The notes: generated by a model from the letters alone, not told the origin. A stretch of DNA of 64,000 nt from Ptiloglossa arizonensis (GCF_051014685.1 NW_027478389.1:2666001-2730000), one strand, 5' to 3'; positions 52,101-64,000 are shown, counted from the stretch's first letter. Program-made: numbers and translations.

Positions 52101-55100
52101 GGATTGACCTAACCCAAAAATTCCTATCGCATCTGAAAGTAGAACCTCGCCCGATTAAAACGGTATGTGTATTTTGTCCCTAGGCCATTCTGGTTAAGCG
52201 TTTGAAGCAGCAGAATTGCGAAAAATTTTTTGCCTTCTCAACCATTTCTTGGCTTCAAACTCCCATATCTCGCGAACGGATTGACCTAACCCAAAAATTC
52301 CTATTGCATCTGAAAGTAGAAACTCGCCCGATTACAACGGTATGTGTATTTTTGCCCTAGGCCATTCTGTTTAAGCGTTTGGAGCAGCAGAATTGCGAAA
52401 AATTTGTTGTCTCCTCAACCATTTCTTAGCTTCAAACTCCCATATCTCGCGAACGGATTGACCTAACCCAAAAATTCCTATTGCATCTGAAAGTAGAAAC
52501 TCGCCCGATTACAACGGTATGTGTATTTTTTCCCAAGGCCATACTGGTTAAGCTTTTGGAGCAGCAGAAAGACGAAAAATTTTTTCCCTTCACAACCATT
52601 TCTTGGCTTCAAACTCCCATATTCGCGAACGGATTGACCTACCCCAAAAATTCCTATTGCCTCTGAAAGTAGAAACTCGCCCGATTACAACGGTATGTGT
52701 ATTTTTTCCCTACGCCATTCTGGTTAAGCGTTTGAAGCAGCAGCATTGCGCAAATTTTTTTGCCTTCTCAACTATTTCTTGGCTTCAAACTCTCATATCT
52801 CGCGAACGGATTGACCTAACCCAAAAATTCCTATCGCATCTGAAAGTAGAAACCCGCCCGATTACAACGGTATGTGTATTTTTTCCCTAGTCCATTCTGG
52901 TTAAGCGTTTGAAGCAGCAGAACTGCGAAAAATTTTTTGCCTTCTCAACCATTTCATGGCTTCAAACTCCCATATCTCGCGAACGGATTGACCTAACCCA
53001 AAAATTCCGATTGCATCTGAAAGTAGAAACTCGCCCGATTACAGCGGTATGTGTATTTTTTCCCTAGTCCATTCTGGTTAAGCGTTTGGAGCAGCAGAAT
53101 CGCGAAAAATTTGTTGTCTTCTCAACCATTTGTTAGCTTCAAACGCTAATATCTCGCGAACGGATTGACCTAACCCAAACATTCCTATGGCATTTGAAAG
53201 TAGAAACCCGCCCGATTACAACGGTACGTGTATTTTTTCCCCTAGGCCATTCTGGTTAAGCGTTTGGAGCAGCAGAATCGCGAAAAATTTGTTGTCTTCT
53301 GAACCATTTCTTAGCTTCAAACGCTCATATCTCGCGAACGGATTGACCTAACCCAAAAATTCCTATTGCATCTGAAAGTAGAACCTCGCCCGATTAAAAC
53401 GGTATGTGTATTTTGTCCCTAGGCCATTCTGGTTAAGCGTTTGAAGCAGCAGAATTGCGAAAATTTTTTTGCCTTCTCAACCATTTCTTGGCTTCAAACT
53501 CCCATATCTCGCGAACGGATTGACCTAACCCAAAAATTCCTATTGCATCTGAAAGTAGAAACTCGCCCGATTACAACGGTATGTGTATTTTTGCCCTAGG
53601 CCATTCTGTTTAAGCGTTTGGAGCAGCAGAATTGCGAAAAATTTGTTGTCTCCTCAACCATTTCTTAGCTTCAAACTCCCATATCTCGCGAACGGATTGA
53701 CCTAACCCAAAAATTCCTGTTGCATCGGAAAGTAGAAACTCGCCCGATTACAACGGTATGCGTATTTTTTCCCTAGTCCATTCTGGTCAAGCGTTTGGAG
53801 CAGCAGAATCGCGAAAAATTTGTTGTCTTCTCAACCATTTCTTAGCTTCAAACGCTCATATCTCGCGAACGGATTGACCTAACACAAACATTCCTATGGC
53901 ATTTGAAAGTAGAAACTCGCCCGATTACAACGGTATGTGTATTTTTTCCCTAGGCCATTCTGGTTAAGCGTTTGAAGCAGCAGAATTTCGCAAAATTTTT
54001 TGCCTTCTCAACCATTTCTTGGGTTCAAACTCCCATATCTCGCGAACGGATTGACCTAACCCAAAAATTCCTATCGCATCTGGAAGTAGAAACTCGCCCG
54101 GTTACAACGGTATGTGTATTTTTTCCCTAGGCCATTCTGGTTAAGCGTTTGAAGCAGCAGAATTGCGAAAAATTTTTTGCCTTCTCAACCATTTCTTGGC
54201 TTCAAACTCCCATATCTCGCGAACGGATTGACCTAACCCAAAAATTCCTATTGCATCTGAAAGTAGAAACTAGCCCGATTACAGCGGTATGTGTATTCTT
54301 TCCCTAGGATATTCTGGTTAAGCGTTTGGAGCAGCAGAATTGCGAAAATTTTTTCCGTCGCAACCATTTCTTGGCTTCAAACTCCAATATCTCGCGAACG
54401 GATTGACCTAACCCAAAAATTCCTGTTGCATCTGAAAGTAGAAGCTCGCCCGATTACAACGGTATGCGTATTTTTTCCCTAGGCCATTCTGGTTAAGCGT
54501 TTGGAGCAGCAGAATTGCGAAAAATTTGTTGTCTTCTCAACATTTCTTAGCTTCAAACTCCCATATCTCGCGAACGGATTGACCTAACCCAAAAATTCCT
54601 GTTGCATCAGAAAGTAGAAACTCACCCGATTACAACGGTATGCGTATTTTTTCCCTAGTCCATTCTCGTTAAGCGTTTGGAGCAGCAGAAGTGCGAAAAA
54701 TTTGTTGTCTTGTCAAACATTTCTTAGCTTCAAACTCCCATGTCTGGCGAACGGATTGACCTAACCCAAAAATTCCTGTTGCATCAGAAAGTAGAAACTC
54801 ACCCGATTACAACGGTATGCGTATTTTTCCCCTAGTCCATTCTGGTTAAGCGTTTGAAGCAGCAGAATTGCGAAAAATTTTTTGCCTTCTCAACCATTTC
54901 TTGGCTTCAAACTCCCATATCTCGCGAACGGATTGACCTAACCCAAAAATTCCGATTGCATCTGAAAGTAGAAACTCGCCCGATTACAGCGGTATGTGTA
55001 TTTTTTCCCTAGTCCATTCTGGTTAAGCGTTTGGAGCAGCAGAATCGCGAAAAATTTGTTGTCTTCTCAACCATTTGTTAGCTTCAAACGCTAATATCTC

Positions 55101-55469
55101 GCGAACGGATTGACCTAACCCAAACATTCCTATGGCATTTGAAAGTAGAAACCCGCTCGATTACAACGGTACGTGTATTTTTCCCCTAGGCCATTCTGGT
55201 TAAGCGATTGGAGCAGCAGAAGTGCGAAAAATTTTTTGCCTTCTCAACCATTTCATGGCTTCAAACTCCCATATCTCGCGAACGGATTGACCTAACCCAA
55301 AAATTCCGATTGCATCTGAAAGTAGAAACTCGCCCGATTACAGCGGTATGTGTATTTTTTCCATAGTCCATTCTGGTTAAGCGTTTGGAGCAGCAGAATC
55401 GCGAAAAATTTGTTGTCTTCTCAACCATTTGTTAGCTTCAAACGCTAATATCTCGCGAACGGATTGACC
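49157..55469 (-). repeat. Mixed right-arm segment, no single dominant HOR
   Basis: About 36 monomers. Monomer types from the 31-, 8- and 5-monomer units are reshuffled. A rare variant, CCCATGTCTGGCGAACGG, recurs at about 49433, 51553 and 54736 (2120 and 3183 bp apart), so longer-range duplication exists, but order between copies is only partly kept. One monomer near 54538 has lost a base (CTTCTCAACATTTC). Nothing other than satellite sequence was seen. Confidence 0.75.
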
Positions 55470-57360
55470 TAACCCAAAAATTCCTATTGCATCTGAAAGT
55501 AGAAACTCGCCCGATTACAATGGTATGTGTATTTTTTCCCTAGGGCATTCTGGCTAAGCGTTTGGAGCAGCAGAATTGCGATAAATTTTTTGCGTTCTCA
55601 ACCATTTCTTGGCTTCAAACTCTCATATCTCGCGAACGGATTGACCAAACCCAAAAATTCCTGCTCCGTCTGAAAGTAGAAACTCGCCCGATTACAACGG
55701 TATGCGTGTTTTTCCCCTAGGCTATTCTGGTTAAGCGTTTGGAGCAGCAGATTTGCGAAAAATTTGTTGTCTTCTCAACCATTTCTTGGCTTCAAACTCC
55801 CATATCTCGCGAACGGATTGACCTAACTCAAAAATTCCTATTGCATCTGAAAGTAGAAACTCGCCCGATTACAACGGTATGTGTATTTTTTCCCTATGCC
55901 GTTCTGGTTAAGCGATTGGAGCAGCAGAATTGCGAAAAATTTTTTGCCTTCTCAACCATTTCTTGGCTTCAAACTCCCATATCTGGCGAACGGATTGACC
56001 TAACCCAAAAATTCCTTATGCATCTGAAAGTAGAAACTCGCCCGATTACAACGGTACGTGTATTTTCCCCCTACGCCATTCTCGTTAAGCGATTGGAGCA
56101 GCAGAATTATGAAAAATTTGTTGTCTTGTCAACCATTTCTTAGCTTCAAACTTTCATATGTCGCGAACGGATTGACCTAACCCAAAAATTCCTATTGCGT
56201 TTGAAAGTTGAAACTCGCCCGATTACAACGGTATGTGTATTTTTTCTCTAGGCCATTCTGGTTAAGCGTTTGGAGCAGCAGAATTGCGAAAAATTTTTTG
56301 CCTTCTCAACCATTTCTTGGCTTCAAACTTCCATATCTCGCGAACGGACTAACCTAACCCAAAAATTCCTATTGCATCTGAAAGTAGAAACTCGACCGAT
56401 TACAACGGTATGTGTATTTCTTCCCTAGGGCATTCTGGTTAAGCGTTTGGAGCAGCAGAATTGCGATAAATTTTTTGCGTTCTCAACCATTTCTTGGCTT
56501 CAAACTCCCATATCTCGCGAACGGATTGACCTAACCCAAAAATTCCTATTGCATCTGAAAGTAGAAACTCGCCCGATTACAATGGTATGTGTATTTTTTC
56601 CCTAGGGCATTCTGGCTAAGCGTTTGGAGCAGCAGAATTGCGATAAATTTTTTGCGTTCTCAACCATTTCTTGGCTTCAAACTCTCATATCTCGCGAACG
56701 GATTGACCAAACCCAAAAATTCCTGCTCCGTCTGAAAGTAGAAACTCGCCCGATTACAACGGTATGCGTGTTTTTCCCCTAGGCTATTCTGGTTAAGCGT
56801 TTGGAGCAGCAGATTTGCGAAAAATTTGTTGTCTTCTCAACCATTTCTCAGCTTCAAACTCTCATATCTCGCGAACGGATTGACCTAACCCAAAAATTCC
56901 TATTGCATTTGAAAGAAGAAACTCGCCCGATTACAACGGTATGTGTATTTTTTCCCTATGCCGTTCTGGTTAAGCGATTGGAGCAGCAGAATTGCGAAAA
57001 ATTTGTTGCCTTCTCAACCATTTCTTGGCTTCAAACTCCCATATCTGGCGAACGGATTGACCTAACCCAAAAATTCCTTATGCATCTGAAAGTAGAAACT
57101 CGCCCGATTACAACGGTACGTGTATTTTCCCCCTACGCCATTCTGGTTAAGCGATTGGAGCAGCAGAATTATGAAAAATTTGTTGTCTTGTCAACCATTT
57201 CTTAGCTTCAAACTTTCATATGTCGCGAACGGATTGACCTAACCCAAAAATTCCTATTGCATTTGAAAGTTGAAACTCGCCCGATTACAACGGTATGTGT
57301 ATTTTTTCTCTAGGCCATTCTGGTTAAGCGTATGGAGCAGCAGAATTGCGAAAAATTTTT
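55470..57360 (-). repeat. Six-monomer duplication (1062-bp step)
   Basis: GGGCATTCTGGCTAAGCG, CTGCTCCGTCTGAAAG, GCAGCAGATTTGCG, ATCTGGCGAACGG, CCTTATGCATC and GAATTATGAAAAATTTG follow in the same order from about 55470 and again from about 56532. GGCTAAGCG at 55552 and 56614 gives exactly 6 x 177 bp. The second copy is partial and diverges near 57360. In both copies three successive monomers have lost the recurrent TAG (CCCTATGCC, CCCCCTACGCC), leaving the longest open frames in the window (134 codons), which are repeat artefacts. Confidence 0.83.
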
Positions 57361-60300
57361 TGCCTTCTCAACCATTTCCTGGCTTCAAACTCCCATATCT
57401 CGCGAACGGATTGACCTAAGCCAAAAATTCCTATTGCATCTGAAAGTAGAAACTAGCCCGAATACAACGGTATGTGTATTTTTTTCGTAGGCCATTCTGG
57501 TTTAGCGTTTGGAGCAGCAGAATTGCGAACAATTTTTGGCCTTCTCAACCATATCTTGGCTTCAAACTCCCATATCTCGCGAACGGATTGACCTAACCCA
57601 AAAATTCCTATTGCATCTGAAAGTAGAAACTCGCCCGATTACAACGGTATGTGTATTTTTTCCTAGGGCATTCTGATTAAGCGTTTGGAGCAGCAGAATT
57701 GCGATAAATTTTTTGCGTTCTCAACCATTTCTTGGCTTCAAACTCCCATTTCTCGCGAACGGATTGACCAAACCCAAAAATTCCTGCTCCGTCTGAAAGT
57801 AGAAACTCGCCCGATTACAACGGTATGCGTATTTTTTCCCTAGGGCATTCTGGCTAAGCGTTTGGAACAGCAGAATTGCGACAAATTTTTTGCCTTCTCA
57901 ACCATTTCTTGGTTTCAAACTCTCATATCTCGCGAACGGATTGACCAAACCCAAAAATTCCTGCTCCGTCTGAAAGTAGAAACTCGCCCGATTACAACGG
58001 TACGTGTATTTTCCCCCTAAGCCATTCTGGTTAAGCGATTGGAGCAGCAGAATTATGAAAAATTTGTTGTCTTGTCAACCATTTCTTAGCTTCAAACTCT
58101 CATATGTCGCGAACGGATTGACCTAACCCAAAATTCCTATTGCGTTTGAAAGTAGAAACTCGCCCGATTACAACGGTATGTGTATTTTTTCTCTAGGCCA
58201 TTCTGGTTAAGCGTTTGGAGCAGCAGAATTGCGAAAAATTTTTTGCCTTCTCAACCATTTCCTGGCTTCAAACTCCCATATCTCGCGAACGGATTGAACT
58301 AACCCAAAAATTCCGGTTGCGTCTGAAAGTAGAAACTCGCCCGATTACAACGGTATGTGAATTTTTTCCCTAGGCAATTCTGGTTAAGCGTTTGGGAGCA
58401 GCAGAATTGCGAAAAATTTTTTGCCTTCTCAACCATTTCTTGGCTTCAAACTCCCATATCTCGCGAACGGATTGACCTAACCCAAAAATTCCTATTGCAT
58501 TTGAAAGTAGAAACTCGCCCGATTACAGCGGTATGTGTATTTTTTCCCTAGGCCATTCTGGTTAAGCGTATGGAGCAGCAGAATTGCGAAAAATTTTTTG
58601 CCTTCTCAACCATTTCCTGGCTTCAAACTCCCATATCTCGCGAACGGATTGACCTAACTCAAAAATTCCTATTGCATCTGAAAGTAGAAACTCGCCCGAT
58701 TACAACGGTATGCGTGTTTTTCCCCTAGGCCATTCTGGTTAAGCGTTTGGAGCAGCAGATTTGCGAAAAATTTGTTGTCTTCTCAACCATTTCTTAGCTT
58801 CAAACTCTCATATCTCGCGAACGGATTGAACTAACCCAAAAATTCCGGTTGCGTCTGAAAGTAGAAACTCGCCCGATTACAACGGTATGTGAATTTTTTC
58901 CCTAGGCCATTCTGGTTTAGCGTTTGGAGCAGCAGAATTGCGAACAATTTTTGGCCTTCTCAACCATATCTTGGCTTCAAACTCCCATATCTCGCGAACG
59001 GATTGACCTAACCCAAAAATTCCTATTGCATCTGAAAGTAGAAACTCGCCCGATTACAACGGTATGTGTATTTTTTCCTAGGGCATTCTGATTAAGCGTT
59101 TGGAGCAGCAGAATTGCGATAAATTTTTTGCGTTCTCAACCATTTCTTGGCTTCAAACTCCCATTTCTCGCGAACGGATTGACCAAACCCAAAAATTCCT
59201 GCTCCGTCTGAAAGTAGAAACTCGCCCGATTACAACGGTATGCGTATTTTTTCCCTAGGGCATTCTGGCTAAGCGTTTGGAGCAGCAGAATTGCGACAAA
59301 TTTTTTGCCTTCTCAACCATTTCTTGGCTTCAAACTCCCATTTCTCGCGAACGGATTGACCAAACCCAAAAATTCCTGCTCCGTCTGAAAGTAGAAACTC
59401 GCCCGATTACAACGGTATGCGTATTTTTTCCCTAGGCCATTCTGGTTAAGCGTTTGGAGCAGCAGAATTGCGAAAAATTTTTTGACTTGTCAACCATTTC
59501 TTGGCTTCAAACTCCCATATCTCGCGAACGGATTGACCTAACTCAAAAATTCCTATTGCATCTGAAAGTAGAAACTCGCCCGATTACAACGGTATGCGGG
59601 TTTTTCCCCTAGGCCATTCTGGTTAAGCGTTTGGAGCAGCAGATTTGCGAAAAATTTGTTGTCTTCTCAACCATTTCTTAGCTTCAAACTCTCATATCTC
59701 GCGAACGGATTGACCTAACCCAAAAATTCCTATTGCATTTGAAAGTAGAAACTCGCCCGATTACAACGGTATGTGTATTTTTTCCCTAGGCCATTCTGGT
59801 TAAGCGATTGGAGCAGCATAATTATGAAAAATTTGTTGTCTTTTCAACCATTTCTTAGCTTCAAACTCTCATATCTCGCGAACGGATTGACCTAACCCAA
59901 AAATTACTATTGCATTTGAAAGTAGAAACTCGCCCGATTACAGAGGTATGTGTATTTTTTCCCTAGGCCATTCTGGTTAAGCGTTTGGAGCAGCAGAATT
60001 GCGAAAAATTTTTTGCCTTCTCAACCATTTCTTGGCTTCAAACTCCCATACCTCGCGAACGGATTGACCTAACCCAAAAATTCCTATAGCATTTGAAAGT
60101 AGAAACTCGCCCGATTACAACGGTATGTGTATTTTTTCCCTAGGCCATTCTGGTTAAGCGTATGGAGCAGCAGAATTGCGAAAAATTTTTTGACTTGTCA
60201 ACCATTTCTTGGCTTCAAACTCCCATATCTCGCGAACGGATTGACATAACCCAAAAATTCCTATTGCATCTGAAAGTAGAAACTCGCCCGATTACAACGC

Positions 60301-63300
60301 TATGCGTGTTTTTCCCTGGGCCATTCTGGTTAAGCTTTTGGAGCAGCAGATTTGCGAAAAATTTGTTGTCTTCTCAACCATTTCTTAGCTTCAAACTCTC
60401 ATATCTCGCGAACGGATTGACCTAACCCAAAAATTCCTATTGCATTTGAAAGTAGAAACTCGCCCGATTACAACGGTATGTGTATTTTTTCCCTAGGCCA
60501 TTCTGGTTAAGCGTATGGAGCAGCAGAATTGCGAAAAATTTTTTGCCTTCTCAACCATTTCCTGGCTTCAAACTCTCATATCTCGCGAACGGATTGACCT
60601 AACCCAAAAATTCCAGTTGCGTCTGAAAGTAGAAACTCGCCCGATTACAACGGTATGCGTGTTTTTCCCCTAGGCCATTCTGGTTAAGCGTTTGGAGCAG
60701 CAGATTTGCGAAAAATTTTTGCCTTCTCAACCATTTCCTGGCTTCAAACTCCCATATCTCGCGAACGGATTGACCTAACCCAAAAATTCCTGTTCCGTCT
60801 GAAAGTAGAAACTCGCCCGATTACAACGGTATGTGTATTTTTTCCCTAGGCCATTCTGGTTAAGCGTTTGGAGCAGCAGAATTGCGAAACATTTTTTGCC
60901 TTCTCAACCATTTCCTGGCTTCAAACTCCCATATCTCGCGAACGGATTGACCTAAGACAAAAATTCCTATTGCATTTGAAAGTAGAAACTCGCCCGATTA
61001 CAACGGTATGTGTATTTTTTCCCTAGGCCATTTTGGTTAAGCGTATGGAGCAGCAGAATTGCGAAAAATTTTTTGCCTTCTCAACCATTTCCTGGCTTCA
61101 AACTCTCATATCTCGCGAACGGATTGACCTAACACAAAAATTCCAGTTGCGTCTGAAAGTAGAAACTCGCCCGATTACAACGGTATGCGTGTTTTTCCCC
61201 TAGGCCATTCTGGTTAAGCGTTTGGAGCAGCAGAATTGCGAAAAATTTTTTGCCTTCTCAACCATTTCTTGGCTTCAAACTTCCATATCTCGCGAACGGA
61301 CTGACCTAACCCAAAAATTCCTATTGCATCTGAAAGTAGAAACTCGACCGATTACAACGGTATGTGTATTTTTTCCCTAGGGCAATCTGGTTAAGCGTTT
61401 GGAGCAGCAGAATTGCGATAAATTTTTTGCGTTCTCAACCATTTCTTGGCTTCAAACTCCCATATCTCGCGAACGGATTGACCAAACCCAAAAATTCCTC
61501 CTCCGTCTGAAAGTAGAAACTCGCCCGATTACAACTGTATGCGTATTTTTTCCCTAGGCCATTCTGGTTAAGCGTTTGGAGCAGCAGAATTGCGAAAAAT
61601 TTTTTGACTTGTCAACCATTTCTTGGCTTCAAACTCCCATATCTCGCGAACGGATTGACCTAACTCAAAAATTCCTATTGCATCTGAAAGTAGAAACTCG
61701 CCCGATTACAACGGTATGCGTGTTTTTCCCCTAGGCCATTCTGGTTAAGCGTTTGGAGCAGCAGAATTGCGAAAAATTTTTTGCCTTCTCAACCATTTCT
61801 TGGCTTCAAACTCCCATATCTCGCGAACGGATTGACCTAACCCAAAAATTCCTATTGCATCTGAAAGTAGAAACTCTTCCGATTACAACGGTACGTGTAT
61901 TTTTCCCCTAGGCCATTCTGGTTAAGCGATTGGAGCAGCAGAATTATGAAAAATTTGTTGTCTTGTCAACCATTTCTTAGCTTCAAACTCTCATATCTCG
62001 CGAACGGATTGACCTAACCCAAAAATTCCTATTGCATTTGAAAGTAGAAACTCGCCCGATTACAACGGTATGTGTATTTTTTCCCTAGGCCATTCTGGTT
62101 AAGCGTTTGGAGCAGCAGAATTGCGAAAAATTTTTTGCCTTCTCAACCATTTCTTGGCTTCAAACTCCCATATCTCGCGAACGGATTGACCTAACCCAAA
62201 AATTCCTATTGCATCTGAAAGTAGAAACTGGCCCGATTACAACGGTATGTGTATTTTTTCCCTAGGGCATTCCGGTTAAGCGTTTGGAGCAGCAGAATTG
62301 CGATAAATTTTTTGCCTTCTCAACCATTTCTTGCCTTCAAACTCCCATATCTCGCGAACGGATTGACCAAACCCAAAAATCCCTGCTCCGTCTGAAAGTA
62401 GAAACTCGCCCGATTACAACGGTATGCGTATTTTTTCCCTAGGCCATTCTGGTTAAGCGTTTGGAGCAGCAGAATTGCGAAAAATTTGTTGTCTTCTCAA
62501 CCATTTCTTAGCTTCAAACTCTCATATCTCGCGAACGGATTGACCTAACCCAAAAATTCCTATTGCATTTGAAAGTAGAAACTCGCCCGATTACAACGGT
62601 ATGTGTATTTTTTCCCTAGGCCATTCTGGTTAAGCGTTTGGAGCAGGCAGAATTGCGAAAAATTTTTTGCCTTCTCAACCATTTCTTGGCTTCAAACTCC
62701 CATACCTCGCGAACGGATTGACCTAACCCAAAAATTCCTATAGCATTTGAAAGTAGAAACTCGCCCGATTACAACGGTATGTGTATTTTTTCCCTAGGCC
62801 ATTCTGGTTAAGCGTATGGAGCAGCAGAATTGCGAAAAATTTTTTTGCCTTCTCAACCATTTCCTGGCTTCAATCTCCCATATCTCGAGAACGGATTGAC
62901 CTAACCCAAAAATTCCAGTTGCGTCTCAAAGTAGAAACTCGCCCGATTACAACGGTATGTGTATTTTTTTCGTAGGCCATTCTGGTTTAGCGTTTGGAGC
63001 AGCAGAATTGCGAAAATTTTTTGCCTTCTCAACCATATCTTGGCTTCAAACTCCCATATCTCGCGAACGGATTGACCTAACCCAAAAATTCCTATTGCAT
63101 CTGAAAGTAGAAGCTCGCCCGATTACAACGGTATGTGTATTTTTTCCCTAGGGCATTCTGATTAAGCGTTTGGAGCAGCAGAATTGCGATAAATTTTTTG
63201 CGTTCTCAACCATTTCTTGGCTTCAAACTCCCATATCTCGCGAACGGATTGACCAAACCCAAAAGTTCCTGCTCCGTCTGAAAGTAGAAACTCGCCCGAT

Positions 63301-64000
63301 TACAACGGTATGCGTATTTTTTCCCTAGGCCATTCTGGTTAAGCGTTTGGAGCAGCAGAATTGCGAAAAATTTTTTGACTTGTCAACCATTTCTTGGCTT
63401 CAAACTCCCATATCTCGCGAACGGATTGACATAACCCAAAAATTCCTATTGCATCTGAAAGTAGAAACTCGCCCGATTACAACGCTATGCGTGTTTTTCC
63501 CCTGGGCCATTCTGGTTAAGCGTTTGGAGCAGCAGATTTGCGAAAAATTTGTTGTCTTCTCAACCATTTCTTAGCTTCAAACTCTCATATCTCGCGAACG
63601 GATTGACCTAACCCAAAAATTCCTATTGCATTTGAAAGTAGAAACTCGCCCGATTACAACGGTATGTGTATTTTTTCCCTAGGCCATTCTGGTTAAGCGT
63701 TTGGAGCAGCAGAATTGCGAAACATTTTTTGCCTTCTCAACCATTTCCTGGCTTCAAACTCCCATATCTCGCGAACGGATTGACCTAACCCAAAAATTCC
63801 TATTGCATTTGAAAGTAGAAACTCGCCCGATTACAACGGTATGTGTATTTTTTCCCTAGGCCATTCTGGTTAAGCGTATGGAGCAGCAGAATTGCGAAAA
63901 ATTTTTTGCCTTCTCAACCATTTCCTGGCTTCAAACTCTCATATCTCGCGAACGGATTGACCTAACCCAAAAATTCCAGTTGCGTCTGAAAGTAGAAACT
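57361..64000 (-). repeat. Distal right-arm domain with private monomer variants
   Basis: About 37.5 monomers rich in variants rare or absent elsewhere: CTCCGTCTGAAAG, CAGTTGCGTCTG, GCGTATGGAGCAGC, ATTTCCTGGCTTC, GCGATAAATTTTTTGCG and GCGAACAATTTTTGGCC. The last recurs at 57525 and 58940, an 8-monomer step of 1415 bp. A GACATAACCC and ACAACGCTATGCG monomer recurs at about 60243 and 63428 (3185 bp, 18 monomers minus 1). The array runs off the window edge, so its true boundary is not seen. Confidence 0.8.

Larger units (their letters stand above)
26974..64000 (-). repeat. Right satellite array, 177-bp monomer, reverse orientation
   Basis: About 209 monomers of the same family, read here as the reverse complement: CCATATCTCGCGAACGG, then CTAACCCAAAAATTCC, CTCGCCCGATTACAACGG, CCCTAGGCCATTCTGG and GCAGCAGAATTGCG. 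The register is again 177 bp with scattered 1-bp slips, such as GATTACAAACGG near 31643, GGATTGCCTAACC near 35130 and CCCAAAAAATTCC near 40270. The variants differ from the left arm: TTTTGCCCTAGG, TTTAGTCCCTAGG, CATTCTGTTTAAGCG and CTCCGTCTGAAAG are common here, while the left arm's GGGCCAGATTC and GAATTC class was not seen. No gene or transposon interrupts it. Confidence 0.98.

Noticed and set aside
1..64000. Open reading frames of 60-134 codons on both strands as possible genes
   Set aside because: All are translations of the same 177-bp repeat, with recurring peptide pieces such as FSTISWLQTPISRERIDLTQ. They begin and end at monomer variants, have no promoter or intron context, and repeat at HOR spacing.
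1..64000. CRISPR array
   Set aside because: The units are contiguous 177-bp repeats without alternating unique spacers or cas genes, and variation is shared between units in HOR patterns.
1..64000. Telomeric or interstitial telomere repeat, from GGGTTAGG in each monomer
   Set aside because: The motif occurs once per monomer, is never in tandem, and varies freely (GGGTAAGG, GGATTAGG, TGTGTTAGG). The 8-base match is most simply chance.
1..64000. rRNA, tRNA or other structured RNA genes
   Set aside because: No stretch departs from the satellite register, and no conserved RNA gene motif was recognised.
1..64000. Naming the species or a known satellite family
   Set aside because: I do not recognise this monomer from memory with confidence. 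A database search of the consensus would be needed.

Overview
The whole 64 kb window is satellite DNA: about 361 head-to-tail copies of one 177-bp monomer (roughly 42% G+C in a consensus I read by eye). I found no protein-coding gene, RNA gene, transposon or CRISPR array. The only non-satellite stretch is a run of exactly 100 N at 26874-26973. Organised tandem DNA on this scale, with a near-nucleosome-length unit and multi-monomer higher-order repeats (HORs), points to a eukaryotic centromere, pericentromere or other constitutive heterochromatin. The species cannot be named from this sequence. CpG is not depleted in the monomer, which fits a genome with little CpG methylation (many invertebrates), but that is only a hint.

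Layout. The left arm (1-26873, about 152 monomers) carries the monomer in one orientation. The right arm (26974-64000, about 209 monomers) carries it in the opposite orientation, and the switch falls at the N gap. The two arms are different subfamilies, not mirror copies.

Left arm. A distinctive marker monomer divides the arm into HOR units of 16, 17, 18, 20, 29 and 30 monomers, followed by a partial unit against the gap. Unit length therefore grows toward the gap. The growth comes from chimeric monomers, internal 8-monomer duplications and a 2.9-kb near-copy spaced 5132 bp apart.

Right arm. Near the gap are 14- and 15-monomer units. Next come two nearly identical 5485-bp blocks (31 monomers) at about 35.27-46.24 kb, containing and followed by 8-monomer (1414-1416 bp) repeats. 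After these lie shorter 5-monomer repeats (47.4-49.2 kb), a mixed region to about 55.5 kb, and a distal domain with its own monomer variants and a 6-monomer repeat (55.5-64.0 kb).

Functional hints. Every monomer carries two sites resembling the CENP-B box, 65 bp apart and in the same orientation: GTTCGCGAGATATGGGA (8 of 9 core bases) and TACCGTTGTAATCGGGC (12 of 17 bases of the mammalian consensus). Because 177 is 59 codons, reading frames run through monomer joints. All open reading frames of 60-134 codons are by-products of this and of the loss of a single recurrent TAG codon; none looks like a gene.
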